Source: Pontibacterium sp049603715 (GTDB lineage Bacteria; Pseudomonadota; Gammaproteobacteria; Pseudomonadales; Balneatricaceae). From it: 64,000 bases of DNA. Where the stretch lies: NCBI GenBank assembly GCA_049603715.1, contig JBMYSW010000004.1:1-64000 (forward strand), given 5' to 3'. The notes under the pieces were generated by a model. The model saw only the letters and a list, made by a program, of their open reading frames with translations, ran no database searches and was not told the DNA's origin. This document shows, one piece after another, positions 16,929 through 27,485 of the stretch (positions within the stretch are counted from its first letter, which is position 1; every line of letters starts with the position of its first letter). The position numbers were made by a program, and so were the translations under genes.

Positions 16929-19900
16929 GTCGGTACACCCGTGCCACTAACTCATTCTTTTGCAGCCTCAGAATATCTAGCCGCTTACGTTTCATATCCC
17001 CCGACAAGCTAGACCGTTCAATCGCCTGCATGCGAGCATTAATCGCCGACAGCTTTCTTTGCGTCTGGGTCAGCAGCTTACGTCGTCTGAGCAAGTCTGT
17101 GTTTTTGCTAGCCAGCTCTACCGCTTCCTCAGTTTTGCCCAGCTTTTGAAGCTGCCGAACATCGGAGTAAAGTCGATTTACCTCTCGCAAGCTTTCATAA
17201 AATTCCGTTTGGTAGCGAGTGTAAAAAGGCTTAGACGTGTCCCGGTAGAAGCGGCGAATCGGCTGGTACTCAGTCCATTCTTTCGAAGGGCTTTCGACAC
17301 CTTGAGCTGCGTTGGCAACAGTATCAATAGTTGCTGAAGCAGTCACCCCAAGCCAGCCTAGGTAGTTGCGAATCATGTAGTCGACCTGCACTGGGCTTAC
17401 CACAAGCATTGAATCCTTACCAAAGGCAGCACCCAACGTATTCTCCAAGCCGTACGATACCCAGTTTGCAATCGCACCAGTGCTGTTCCGGCTGCGCAGT
17501 GATGGCGATAAGCGCTCCATCCCCATGCTTTCAATGGCACGCCCGGTGAAGCTATCTTTATTTGCCTTTACGTCAGTGAGCGGCCTAAAAATCTGCGGGA
17601 TCGGATTGAAGCTGAATGTATCAGAAACCATGTGGCCCAACCGCTCCAAGAACAATTCAGCATCAACAGAGTCATCAACAATTTGCTCGATACTTCGCTC
17701 AGCCAGCGTGGCAATGGCCCCAACCTCAAACGGCTTAGGAATAGTGAACGCCTCGTCCCCTACTTTGAAGAACCAATACGTATCTTTTTGCCAGTCCTCT
17801 AATGCTTGATAGTCTTCGTCTTCACGGTTCGCAAGGTAAAGCGCAATGGTTGCCATGGTGAGCGCACCGGTTACCGTTGCAAACCTAAGTGCTGCAGCCT
17901 TATCTGCTTCACTCGAAGAGCCCTTGGCCATAGTTGCCAATGGTCGAGCACCTGAACGGTAAAGCTTATCAAGGCCTTGAATACGGGCATTCAAGAACGG
18001 CACCGTATCAATCAAAAACATCACCGCAGGGTTCATGCCTCGCTGGCTAAAGTCCATTAGGTCACGCGCCTTAAACGACGCATACAGCTTACCCTTGTCA
18101 ATATTCTGCTCGTACAGAGCGGCACGGTTGATATTCTCTACCCGGTCACTAAAGCCGTGGTACTTATCCCATGCTTGCTGCATTAACTTAAACCCTTGTA
18201 GTGGGTTTTTGATGATGCTTGCCTTTCTGAGCTCGCCATTAATACGCAACTTAATGGTGTCTGCATCACTACCGTACACATGGCCAAAGCTAAAGGCACC
18301 GCCAGACGCCATCATTCTGGCACGCGTGCGACTCTCTTTAGAGAATAAGCCATAGCCCTTAGCCCCTTGCCATGCGTTCTTAGCAACGTTGCCCGACACC
18401 TCACTGGTCGCCGCGGCCTGCAGCGTGTCACGAATAAAGTTAGCGGCAATAAACTGAGGGCTTGCTGTGGTGAAGTTGGTAAACACCCGCTTAAACTGGC
18501 GCATTAAGTTCATGCCAGGAAACTTAATAACAGAATCCGACATAGAAATAAGTGCCCGATAAACCAATGGGTCACTAATGTCATACCAAACTTTATGGCC
18601 ATCTTTGAGCACAAAGGTAGACGACTTATCGTCTCTTGCGCTTTCGGTTGTCATTTCAGCAACACCGGCAAGTTCTGCATTTTCAAGCGCTTTCGCTGCA
18701 GCCATGTTTCTCATTGAGGCAGTGATAAGGTGGTTGAAGTTCATCAGCGTATTACCTAGCAAATCATCTAGGTTATCGGTGCCACCTTTAAGCTTCTTGT
18801 ATGCTTCTTGTCGAGACAAGCCAGAAGCTACACGCGGCCCTTTTGGTTTAGCGTCTTCCTCTTCGGCTATACGGTAAAAAGGCACATAAAACTCATTGGC
18901 CCATAGCTCTCGCTGATCGGTGGTTAGCCTTTCCAACTGTGCATCAAAGTCATCAAGGTTTGTCGCTAGCAGCTCTTGCAGCTGTTCAAGCACCTCACCT
19001 TGCTTGCTGGCTGCTTCTTCTTGCTCGTATTCGTCCTGCGCTTTGGCAAACTCTTTATCAAGGCGACGGTAACGGGCAGCGAGCTCCTTGCCTAAGCCAT
19101 TTTCGCTAGCCATCACAAGCAACGCTTCGTCATTTGTCAGCGCCTTGCGTAGCAACCCTGCTTTATCAGCAATGGCCAGCACGTCGTCTCGGTGTTGCTG
19201 AAAGCCTTCAAACACCGAATCATAAAGCGCTTCTCGATCTGCGCCGCTTTTGGTTTCGCCTTGGTTTAGCTTGATGCCTGCCGCAATCTCATCGTCAGTA
19301 AATAGGTTTTCTCGGCCTTCATCAGCCAGCTTTTGCGCCCGATTAGCAGCAATCCAACCCATAAAGCGCTCGATTTCGGCGCTATCGCCCAGTGCTTTGA
19401 GTGTATCAATTAAACCTTTGGTACCTTCCTGTAAGTCAATCACACCCTCGTCATAACGAATACGGCCGTTATTCAATAAGGCAGACAACGCACCATCAGC
19501 CGCGTTTGCCATACGCGCCAACACCCACGAACTATCCTGAATGGAGTCTTCTACAACGTCCTTACCCCTCGCCTTCTGGTCAACCTCATGTAGCGGTGCA
19601 TAGCGGTCAACAACCTGCTGGCGTACTTTGAGGCGCCAGCGATCCATAATCGTTGCCACGCGCTCCTTGGTGCTTTCGACAATGCCTTTAGGGCCAATCT
19701 TATTTAAGTAGGCTTCTTGGTTGGCGTCCAAGTCATCAAAGTGTTCTGCCGTGCGAGAGAACATTGGCGCATTTTCAGCATCATCATTAAAGGAATCGGC
19801 TAAGTCCTCAAAAAAGAAGTTCATCTTTTCGTCTTCCGATACCCGCATAAACTGAGGCTGCGCAACGTCTGCATGGTCACCCTCAGAGCTTCGGTTAATA

Positions 19901-22900
19901 CTGCGAAGTAAATACGCCAAGTCAGCGTCATTAAGCTCAGTGATAACCTTAAAACCACGTTGGCGTAGCATATCTCTAACCGCACCCACAAACGCCTTAA
20001 TGGCTTGCATGACTCGCTCACTAAAACTAGCTTTAGCTTGCTGCTGATTTAGGTGTGCCAAAAACTCATCAACCAAAAACTGCGAGCGATTCGCCGCACT
20101 AAATTCGCCAGCTTCTAGCTTGTCATTTGCGGTCTTGATGTAATGATCCATATTAAAGCCGGCCGCTTTTGCTTTGCTGCGAATACCTTCGGTACCGCCT
20201 AGCTTTGAGTAAAGCTTGCGGTAAGCATTGGTAAACTCACTGCCAAACAAAGCACGGCCACCATAGTGAGCCCCTTCGTGCAAAACAGCCTCCTCTACAT
20301 CTTGCTCAGAAAGCATTCGGTCAGCCACTAGATAAACTTGCTGGTCGTGGTGTGCCGCCTTAATTTGGCCATGCGCGCCATCTTCTGCGATTTGTCGCTG
20401 AATCGACTCGGGCAAGTCTTGCTCAGAAGCCACGATATTCACTTTTAAACCGCGAAGTTTTAAGCGCTTGGTGATTGTGCGCGTAGCGTCTTTGACATTT
20501 TTTACCGAAAGCGATTGTTGGGTGTTACTGGACGGTGAGCGAGAAAATAGTGCAGTACCCTCTTCTGTCTCTTTACTTTCAATGCTATCAAATAGCTTAT
20601 CAAAAGCGTCTTCTACCGGTTTTAACTCAGTGCGTTTAAGGTATGGATATCGCTCGGAATCACGCAAAAAGTCTTCTTCTGATACAACATTAGCTAAAAA
20701 ATCATTCTGCTGATTTTTGGCTTCCATTTTAACGATAACGTAGCTTTCAAAAGCACGAGCTGCGCGCTCTATAATCTGCGACCAATAACCGTCTACTTTA
20801 TTCTTATCAATCACACTTGATCTATAAGTCATTGGCGAGTTATCCAACGCCTCTACCAGTTCTGCAAAAGCTTTTTCGATAACTGGGCGAACACCTTCTT
20901 TATGGTCTGGGTCTTCGATCCATCTGTCAGGAGAATAAAGAGGGTTATCAGGGTGGCGTTCACGGTAGCTTTCGAGCTTTTTCTTGCTGAGAGTAAGAGG
21001 ATAGTTGCTATCTTTAGTTCTCATCATCGGCTCAGGCTTATAGGTTATATAGTTGCCCTCACGGTATTCTTTATTATCACCCGTAAACTCTTTCTTGCCT
21101 CGCTTGAGTGAGAAGTAATTATCTAGCGCATGAAACCACTCATGCGCCAAAGAGCCAGCCCCCTGTGTCTTTGTTAAGTTAATAACTAGACGCTCTGGCT
21201 CATAATGAGCTGCGGCCCGACCACCTTGGCCACGCGACCCCAAACCGATACCTAAACGTCCTTCCAATGAAATAGCAGTGGGAGGAATATCTAATAGAGC
21301 CGATAAGTCCATGAGTGCATCGTAGGTCTGATTAAGCATACCCTGGCGCTCTTTCGCACCTTTGCCCTGCTTAACCCAATTACCAAACTCTACTCCACGA
21401 AAACCAAACGCATCAGAGAACTCAGTCGGTGTTACGTCCTTTCCTTTGCGGTAGTCTTCACCTACTCTTGCTCTCTCTTCTTTGCTTCTTGTGTCGGCTT
21501 TTTTAACGTTGTTTTTGTCTTTTACTCTATCCCAAGCTTTTACTAACAGGTCGTTATGATCTCTTAGGTATGATCGAGCAGCACTCAGTTCGTCAAACTC
21601 TTTAAGAGAGGTACGTTCTTTATCGCCTTTTTTATGGATAAAGTATTGCCCAGTCAGGGTTCTTAGCCGTATCTCAAACTTTAAAGCACGCTTGCCGGCG
21701 CTAGACTTCTCAGTGTCACTAAGTTGGCTTGCAACCTTATCAGCAATATCTTCAACCGATTTAGCGCCTCGATAAACAGAAGAGCGATTATCAAGAACAA
21801 CGTTAATCCATTCCCCTTTTATCGGCTTGTTGTTCTCGTAGTACGTTCCGTCAAACAGCTCAACTTTGCCAACCCTAGGCCAGTGCTCTCTTTGAATGAG
21901 CGTTAACAGCTTCATTTTTTGGCCTATTGACCGAAGGGCTACTCTGCCATCAAGCATTCGCTCTATCAATTCGCTTGCGTTTCCATCAAACTCATCGCTC
22001 AACATGCGAATCAAGTCTTGAGCGCTACGTACAGTTTCAACCCAACGTTTAAGTCTGTAGGCTTTACGAGGCTTAGCAGGAATAAGGCCTCTGGCTACCG
22101 TCGCTACGGCTGCGGCATCAATATCCTGAATGGCATCAATTTCACTTTTTGGCCACAACTGACTCAATGTAGTGTTGGCTATGGCCTCGTCATCCATGTT
22201 ATCTAGCTTTTCTCTGACATTGCTCGTTTGGTCTTTTCTCGCTCCGCCAAGCTTTTCCCCAAAGTCTTCAATAACAGCGTCTTTTGCTTGATCAAGGTCT
22301 GCAGTTTCAACAATAGATGCGTCCTTATCATCTACTGATAACTCTTCTTTGTTTTCAGACTTCTTGCTGTCCGATGAGTCGTCGGCAAACAAGTCATTCT
22401 GCCCACGAGCATTCGCCTGATCAGCTGGCAGGTCTGAACCGGTTAAAACAAAGTCGTTTTTATCCTTTTCAGAGGCTTGCTTTTGCTCAGCGCGCTTTTG
22501 GTTTTCGCTTTCTTCTTGCTCAGCTTGTGCTAAGTCCTGCTCTTTTTGGCTTAGCTCTTCTTCGGTATAGCTGTTAAGAAGAGAGTCCTCAGACTCAGAG
22601 GGGGCACCAAAAATCGCGTCTATTTCTTCGTCGCTGAGCTCTTCGCTTTGTTGTCTTGATTCTGTGTCGAACGGGATTTCTTGTGTTTCAGAATCCTCGA
22701 CAGCGCTCTCATTACTCGCTCTTTGCGATAAGGCCGCACGGGCTCGGTTTGTTTCATTTTCTAACTCCATGGCGGCAGCCGCCGCATCGTTTTCGTTATC
22801 CAGTATAGTGGTTACCACATCCATAGGCACACCCGCGTCCAATGCCTCAGCCGCCGCCAGCGTCACCCAACGCTCATTACTGGTGCTTTCTTTGTCATAG

Positions 22901-25281
22901 TCGCCAATATTATCTTCGGGCGCTTCTTCGGCTATACGCGCTTCATACTCGGCCAGTAGCTCGTCTTGCTCAGCTTGGCTATCTGCAACGTATACTTTTT
23001 CGCCTCGTAGCGCACGGTCTAATTTTTCCTGTAGCTCTTCTACACTATCAACATAGTTAAACTGGCGTAGGTATTCGGTCATTTCATCCAGTGAGCGGCC
23101 AGACGTTTTAGGGAATACAAAGCGGATTCCGCCAGCACGGCGGGTATAGTCGGCAGGGTCTACGCCCTCCGCATGGTTGCGATTAATGCCGCCACCCAAT
23201 GCAATAGCAGATAGCAAATCGTCTTTATCTGGATCAGGCTCACGGTAGTATTGCTTTTTGTTCTTAACAGAACGGCTTTGCAAAACAGGCTTTTCGACTG
23301 CTGCAGGCGCATTTGTTGGCTGTTCAGATACCACCATCTCTTTTTGCTTAACGGCGCGCACCGTTTCAATGGCTTTTAGCTCTGGCGCATCAAGGTCTTT
23401 TACTTTTTTGCGAACCGCTTTTTGATACAAAGCGAGCGTTTGGCGATAGGCGTCGGGGGTAATACTTGGCTTACTGTTAAGCAATGGCTGCTTTGGCTTA
23501 CGTCGCTCAACAATGTTACGCCCCACACCTTCATACAGTGAGCTCACCGGCTCGAATTTTCGCTCTGGCTTATCTCGGCCAAGGTCAATTTGGCCTGTAC
23601 CTTTTGGTAGGCGTTTGAATGATTGGTCGGTTAGCTGAGCGCCTGCAGGCTTACGAATAGGTAACTCTGCATCATTAACGAGCTCGCCTTCTAATGCGGG
23701 GTCAGGCGTAAAATTGGCTTGCCCTTCTTGGCCATAGAGCGCACCAAAGTGGTTGGCTTTTCGCTGCTCTCTTGCGGCTGTAACGTACTCAGGCTCTTCA
23801 CCAAAAATAGTCTTCCGGTACTCTTGGTCAGTAATGCCTAGTCCTGGGCCTTGCTCAACAATTCGTCCTTGTTGTGATGAAGATTTTACGGGCTCGGGGG
23901 ATTGCCATGCGTTAGTAAAGTCATACGGCTGTGGCATTTGGTTGCTATCAGTGCGCTGTTCCACTGGCTGATCCATTACATCTTGAACAATGGCGTTGCC
24001 TTTTGCCGCGGCTTTTGATGCCTTCTCGTGGTTGCCTTGCACACGCAAAAGCTCAGCATCTGCAAAATGCTTTTTGGCAACGGTAAGTCGCACCACCTCA
24101 TCATGAAAACCTAACTGTCGAGCAGAGGTGATCATCTTATCAATCTCACCAATGCCTTCACGGCCAACGGGTTCGATAACGGTTTCTGGTTCCTCACCTT
24201 GCAATGGCTCGTTAGCGATATCAGGTGCCGCTTGTGTTGGCTCAGGTTCTGCTGGGGCTGGCTGCTCAGCTTTTGCTTCGGGTGTATTAGTCGCGGGTTT
24301 TGCTGGCTCTACTTTTGGCATCACCAAGCCAGTCGCACCACCTACCGTTCCACCGACACCGGCACCCATTAAGCCACCAAACGCGGCTTCTCGCGCAACT
24401 TTGCCAGAATCAACCTCTTGGCCCGTTGCTGCAGCTAACGCGGTTTCTCGGCTTAATGCTTGCGCACCAGACTCTACGGTTTCTTGCGCGCCCTCAGTAA
24501 TCGCGCCATGGGTCACGCCTTTTTTAAAGCCTTGACCGCCACGAAGCATCTTATAGATAGCTGGACCTAAAATAGCACCCGATACAGCACCAGTGGTTAA
24601 GCCTTCTTGAAACGCGTCATCCGTTAACGTCTCAATCATTTGAGCTCGCGCTTGCTCAAAGGCCGCTTCGGGTGAAGCCGACTGTTGGCGAGTGCGGCTA
24701 TACAGCTCTCTAAACAATGGGCTTTGTGAAAGCTCTTTGCGAGATACCGCCTCAAGCGCCTCTTTGGTTTGCTGGTAAGTGCCACCACCGATCATGGTGC
24801 CAGATACCGCAGACGTTTTAGCTACGGCACCCAATGCTCCACCACCCGGCACCAATGCTGCCGCTGCATACGGTGCCATAGAGCCAATGCCTTTTAGGCC
24901 AGTACCCACAAGGCCGCTAACGGTGTTATTGCTACCTTCCTCAAAACCGACTTCGCTAATTTCTTTACGCCATTGCGGGTCTACCCCTTGGTAAACGCTC
25001 TGGCCATAGTTACGAATACTGTCATCAACTTGCCAATCATTGCCCGTTAACTGCTCGACACCTGTGGTAATGTCGGCTACCGCCTCTACCGCACCGCTGG
25101 CGATCAAGCGGCCAGTGTCGGCAAGCACATTGTTATCTTGCAGGGCTAGGGCTTTTACCTCTTGTAACGACTTGCCACCAAAGCGAGCGGGGTCATATTG
25201 GGGCAGGTTGGCAATAATGGCATCATCAGTAAAGTTATTGAGTTCTGGTTTTTCGGCGCGCAAAGACTCTAGGTAATTCAC
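16918..25281 (-). CDS. Giant polyvalent virion protein (putative ejection protein)
   Basis: 2,787 residues from a GTG with GAGGT 5 nt upstream. Visible parts: an N-terminal third with glycine/alanine-rich hydrophobic stretches (about 130-165 and 230-330); a disordered acidic middle (about 780-1010); a region resembling large-polyvalent-protein domains LPD5 and LPD1, with a zinc-metallopeptidase motif HEWFH (1380-1384) in SLAHEWFHALDNYF; a second HEGAH motif (1668-1672); long helical stretches; and near 2260-2560 a part resembling LPD38 (FTTASPQFIAANFIRDT). Last gene of the late operon, after the internal virion proteins. Short-tailed Shiga-toxin phages such as 933W carry a gene of about this size. 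It may enter the cell with the DNA. Confidence 0.8.
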   Translation of the reverse strand: MNYLESLRAEKPELNNFTDDAIIANLPQYDPARFGGKSLQEVKALALQDNNVLADTGRLIASGAVEAVADITTGVEQLTGNDWQVDDSIRNYGQSVYQGVDPQWRKEISEVGFEEGSNNTVSGLVGTGLKGIGSMAPYAAAALVPGGGALGAVAKTSAVSGTMIGGGTYQQTKEALEAVSRKELSQSPLFRELYSRTRQQSASPEAAFEQARAQMIETLTDDAFQEGLTTGAVSGAILGPAIYKMLRGGQGFKKGVTHGAITEGAQETVESGAQALSRETALAAATGQEVDSGKVAREAAFGGLMGAGVGGTVGGATGLVMPKVEPAKPATNTPEAKAEQPAPAEPEPTQAAPDIANEPLQGEEPETVIEPVGREGIGEIDKMITSARQLGFHDEVVRLTVAKKHFADAELLRVQGNHEKASKAAAKGNAIVQDVMDQPVEQRTDSNQMPQPYDFTNAWQSPEPVKSSSQQGRIVEQGPGLGITDQEYRKTIFGEEPEYVTAAREQRKANHFGALYGQEGQANFTPDPALEGELVNDAELPIRKPAGAQLTDQSFKRLPKGTGQIDLGRDKPERKFEPVSSLYEGVGRNIVERRKPKQPLLNSKPSITPDAYRQTLALYQKAVRKKVKDLDAPELKAIETVRAVKQKEMVVSEQPTNAPAAVEKPVLQSRSVKNKKQYYREPDPDKDDLLSAIALGGGINRNHAEGVDPADYTRRAGGIRFVFPKTSGRSLDEMTEYLRQFNYVDSVEELQEKLDRALRGEKVYVADSQAEQDELLAEYEARIAEEAPEDNIGDYDKESTSNERWVTLAAAEALDAGVPMDVVTTILDNENDAAAAAMELENETNRARAALSQRASNESAVEDSETQEIPFDTESRQQSEELSDEEIDAIFGAPSESEDSLLNSYTEEELSQKEQDLAQAEQEESENQKRAEQKQASEKDKNDFVLTGSDLPADQANARGQNDLFADDSSDSKKSENKEELSVDDKDASIVETADLDQAKDAVIEDFGEKLGGARKDQTSNVREKLDNMDDEAIANTTLSQLWPKSEIDAIQDIDAAAVATVARGLIPAKPRKAYRLKRWVETVRSAQDLIRMLSDEFDGNASELIERMLDGRVALRSIGQKMKLLTLIQREHWPRVGKVELFDGTYYENNKPIKGEWINVVLDNRSSVYRGAKSVEDIADKVASQLSDTEKSSAGKRALKFEIRLRTLTGQYFIHKKGDKERTSLKEFDELSAARSYLRDHNDLLVKAWDRVKDKNNVKKADTRSKEERARVGEDYRKGKDVTPTEFSDAFGFRGVEFGNWVKQGKGAKERQGMLNQTYDALMDLSALLDIPPTAISLEGRLGIGLGSRGQGGRAAAHYEPERLVINLTKTQGAGSLAHEWFHALDNYFSLKRGKKEFTGDNKEYREGNYITYKPEPMMRTKDSNYPLTLSKKKLESYRERHPDNPLYSPDRWIEDPDHKEGVRPVIEKAFAELVEALDNSPMTYRSSVIDKNKVDGYWSQIIERAARAFESYVIVKMEAKNQQNDFLANVVSEEDFLRDSERYPYLKRTELKPVEDAFDKLFDSIESKETEEGTALFSRSPSSNTQQSLSVKNVKDATRTITKRLKLRGLKVNIVASEQDLPESIQRQIAEDGAHGQIKAAHHDQQVYLVADRMLSEQDVEEAVLHEGAHYGGRALFGSEFTNAYRKLYSKLGGTEGIRSKAKAAGFNMDHYIKTANDKLEAGEFSAANRSQFLVDEFLAHLNQQQAKASFSERVMQAIKAFVGAVRDMLRQRGFKVITELNDADLAYLLRSINRSSEGDHADVAQPQFMRVSEDEKMNFFFEDLADSFNDDAENAPMFSRTAEHFDDLDANQEAYLNKIGPKGIVESTKERVATIMDRWRLKVRQQVVDRYAPLHEVDQKARGKDVVEDSIQDSSWVLARMANAADGALSALLNNGRIRYDEGVIDLQEGTKGLIDTLKALGDSAEIERFMGWIAANRAQKLADEGRENLFTDDEIAAGIKLNQGETKSGADREALYDSVFEGFQQHRDDVLAIADKAGLLRKALTNDEALLVMASENGLGKELAARYRRLDKEFAKAQDEYEQEEAASKQGEVLEQLQELLATNLDDFDAQLERLTTDQRELWANEFYVPFYRIAEEEDAKPKGPRVASGLSRQEAYKKLKGGTDNLDDLLGNTLMNFNHLITASMRNMAAAKALENAELAGVAEMTTESARDDKSSTFVLKDGHKVWYDISDPLVYRALISMSDSVIKFPGMNLMRQFKRVFTNFTTASPQFIAANFIRDTLQAAATSEVSGNVAKNAWQGAKGYGLFSKESRTRARMMASGGAFSFGHVYGSDADTIKLRINGELRKASIIKNPLQGFKLMQQAWDKYHGFSDRVENINRAALYEQNIDKGKLYASFKARDLMDFSQRGMNPAVMFLIDTVPFLNARIQGLDKLYRSGARPLATMAKGSSSEADKAAALRFATVTGALTMATIALYLANREDEDYQALEDWQKDTYWFFKVGDEAFTIPKPFEVGAIATLAERSIEQIVDDSVDAELFLERLGHMVSDTFSFNPIPQIFRPLTDVKANKDSFTGRAIESMGMERLSPSLRSRNSTGAIANWVSYGLENTLGAAFGKDSMLVVSPVQVDYMIRNYLGWLGVTASATIDTVANAAQGVESPSKEWTEYQPIRRFYRDTSKPFYTRYQTEFYESLREVNRLYSDVRQLQKLGKTEEAVELASKNTDLLRRRKLLTQTQRKLSAINARMQAIERSSLSGDMKRKRLDILRLQKNELVARVYRLTQ

Positions 25282-25330
25282 GAGCTACCTCATAAAAATG
25301 GTGTAAATAAAGGAGGGGTGCAGCTGCGCG

Positions 25331-26812
25331 TTATTGCAGCTTAGAGAGAAGCTTTTGCGCTTCTTTTAGGTGCCAAGGGGTTCGGCCTTCCTGAATGTAT
25401 TGCTGAATCGCGGCCGTAGCCGCTTTACGCTCAGCGTAGCCACGCTCGTGCTGATCTGTGCGAATGTAATTGAGTGCCAAACGTCGAGCATCCTTAAATG
25501 CTTTAGCGTCGGCATTCCTCTCTGCAGGTGTCATCCGCTTTTTAGGTTTTGGCTCTTCTTCCATTGCAAGCCCCGCACCTGATTTCACAACCTCTTGATC
25601 AAAGGCTTTCAAATCAAAGTCACTGTCTTGCTGTTTCGATTTATCGCCGCTAAACATTACTGGGGCCGCGGCCTTGGGGTCATTGATTTGTTGTTTATTA
25701 CCTTGGTTAAATCCTGTTATATCCAAAGGCTCAAGCTCACCGGTTAGCTTATTAAAACGACCAGCAATCACATCGTTACCCATATCATCCGTGGTTTTAA
25801 TAATCTCGTAATCACTACCGTTCGCCCCTTTTAAGCCTCGGCTACCACCAATACGCACCCAACGGCCATTGTTGTAATCGTACTGTGCCTTGTACTCTTG
25901 CCCGTTTTCATCGTAAAACGTTTCGATGTAAGGCTTTTGGCTATCATTCAGCCAGCCTACGGCTTTCATTACGCCTCTTAGCTGGTCGGCAGCGGCCACT
26001 TTTTGCAAAATAGGGCCAACCTCTTGCTGTAGTAACGTATTGTCACCCTCGGCTTCGCTGGCACGACGCTGAGTCATTGGGTGGCGAGAGCCGTCTTCTA
26101 GCTCTAATTCAGGGATCACGGTTCCACGGTTCTTACCGGGCACGACGCCAACAATATTACGGTGACCAACTAACGGCTTGCCTTCTCTGTCGGTGTTAAT
26201 GCTAGGCGACAAAAAGAAGTTAGCCGCTGAAATCGTTTCTGGGTCTTGCATGGCGGCAGGGTCTTCGGGGTTCATTAAGCGCTTAAACTGCTCGATAGAC
26301 TGGCCTGTTTCTGGGCTTGCCAAATAGTCCGGTCGCAAATAGCGATAGCTAGGCTTATCGAATAACGCAAGGGTTCCTGCATCAAAAGCTTGTTCCCAAG
26401 GAAGCCCCGGCGTTTGTTGCGCACGATACAAAGCCATTTGATACCCTTGCCGAATGCGCTGAACATCTTGGTTGCGCTGCTGCGCTGCGAGTGACTGTTC
26501 TTGATTTTCTATTTGCAAACCCGTCAGCTGTTGGCGCTGAGCATGATTGTCTTGAGCCATTTGGTGAAGCTCACCTGCTCGGTCATCCAATACCGTTTGG
26601 CGCTCACGCTGGATACCAATATCTTCAATTCGCAAGCCGTTTAATTGTTGCTGCTGTCTATGGTTTTGCTTATCCATTTCAAAGCGTTCTGCATTTTGGC
26701 TATCAAGCGTTGCTTGCCGTTCACGCTGCAGCTTTCGGTCTTCCACGTTTTCCATAAACGCATAACCGCGCATAAAGCCATCAACAACACCACGAGTATC
26801 TAAACCTGCCAT
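25331..26812 (-). CDS. Putative internal virion protein with coiled-coil repeats
   Basis: 493 residues. The N-terminal part (about 25-115) is a charged glutamine-rich coiled coil holding two similar blocks of about 39 residues, each starting QRERQ and ending in LNGLRIE or LTGLQIE. The middle is mixed and the C-terminus is lysine-rich and helical. It lies directly before the giant gene, in the position of T7-like inner-core proteins. No family is recognised with confidence. Confidence 0.65.
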   Translation of the reverse strand: MAGLDTRGVVDGFMRGYAFMENVEDRKLQRERQATLDSQNAERFEMDKQNHRQQQQLNGLRIEDIGIQRERQTVLDDRAGELHQMAQDNHAQRQQLTGLQIENQEQSLAAQQRNQDVQRIRQGYQMALYRAQQTPGLPWEQAFDAGTLALFDKPSYRYLRPDYLASPETGQSIEQFKRLMNPEDPAAMQDPETISAANFFLSPSINTDREGKPLVGHRNIVGVVPGKNRGTVIPELELEDGSRHPMTQRRASEAEGDNTLLQQEVGPILQKVAAADQLRGVMKAVGWLNDSQKPYIETFYDENGQEYKAQYDYNNGRWVRIGGSRGLKGANGSDYEIIKTTDDMGNDVIAGRFNKLTGELEPLDITGFNQGNKQQINDPKAAAPVMFSGDKSKQQDSDFDLKAFDQEVVKSGAGLAMEEEPKPKKRMTPAERNADAKAFKDARRLALNYIRTDQHERGYAERKAATAAIQQYIQEGRTPWHLKEAQKLLSKLQ

Positions 26813-26820
26813 ACCATCAC

Positions 26821-27060
26821 CTAAAAAATTTCACTCGCCAAAAAACCAATAGCGGCCCCAGCTACTGCGCCAGCTGGCCCTCCGACCATCATGCCCATGC
26901 CAGCACCGCCTGCTACCGCACTCATTTTTTCAGTGCGCTCTGCTTGCGCCAAATTTTGCGCCAACGCCTTGTCTTGCGCTTGGTTTTGCGCCACGGTTTT
27001 TAGTGCGCCTAAGCCGTTGTTTTCCATGTGGCTTTTAATGCCCATCAACCCATAACCCAT
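26821..27060 (-). CDS. Small glycine-rich virion-region protein
   Basis: 79 residues. A helical, glutamine- and alanine-rich first half is followed by a glycine-rich hydrophobic segment (AGGAGMGMMVGGPAGAVAGA, about residues 50-70). GGGAGGTG lies just before the ATG. A hydrophobic glycine-rich segment of this kind is common in phage internal proteins that contact membranes; that role is inferred. Confidence 0.6.
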   Translation of the reverse strand: MGYGLMGIKSHMENNGLGALKTVAQNQAQDKALAQNLAQAERTEKMSAVAGGAGMGMMVGGPAGAVAGAAIGFLASEIF

Positions 27061-27071
27061 TGTGCACCTCC

Positions 27072-27485
27072 CTAATTATTGAGTGCGCTATACGCACCCA
27101 TATCGCCAGCAAGCACCGCCTGTTGCATATCCTGCGTGCTCGTTCTGGCTTGGTTAGCTGCATCAACTTGAGTCGCCGCCTTGGTTAATGCAAATTTACG
27201 ACGTTGCGCTTCGCTTTCTGTGCCGTCGAGCGACAAGCCAAGACCTGCCTGCTTTAAGCCCAGCGACTTTTCGGCATTATCAAAACTGTTACCTACCGCC
27301 GCCATGGCCTGATTAGCCGACACTGTAGGTAGGTTTTCGTCTGCTGCAATGTCGGCCAATTGATCTACCGTGCCTGAAAAACGCGCTTTCCAGTCGTTCC
27401 ACTGGGCTCGGCTAATATCACCTAGTAGCGCAGAAGCACCTTGGTTTTCAGCATAAGCTTTAGAGGGATAAACTAAATAGGTCAT
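27072..27485 (-). CDS. Hypothetical virion-region protein
   Basis: 137 residues, mostly helical and alanine/glutamine-rich, without membrane segments. It overlaps the preceding gene by four bases (ATGA) and is followed within 11 nt by the next, so it belongs to the internal-protein block of the late operon. Confidence 0.6.
   Translation of the reverse strand: MTYLVYPSKAYAENQGASALLGDISRAQWNDWKARFSGTVDQLADIAADENLPTVSANQAMAAVGNSFDNAEKSLGLKQAGLGLSLDGTESEAQRRKFALTKAATQVDAANQARTSTQDMQQAVLAGDMGAYSALNN

Noticed and set aside
22300..23000. Long plus-strand open frames opposite the giant gene
   Set aside because: They are antisense shadows of a biased Glu/Ser-rich coding region without ribosome sites.
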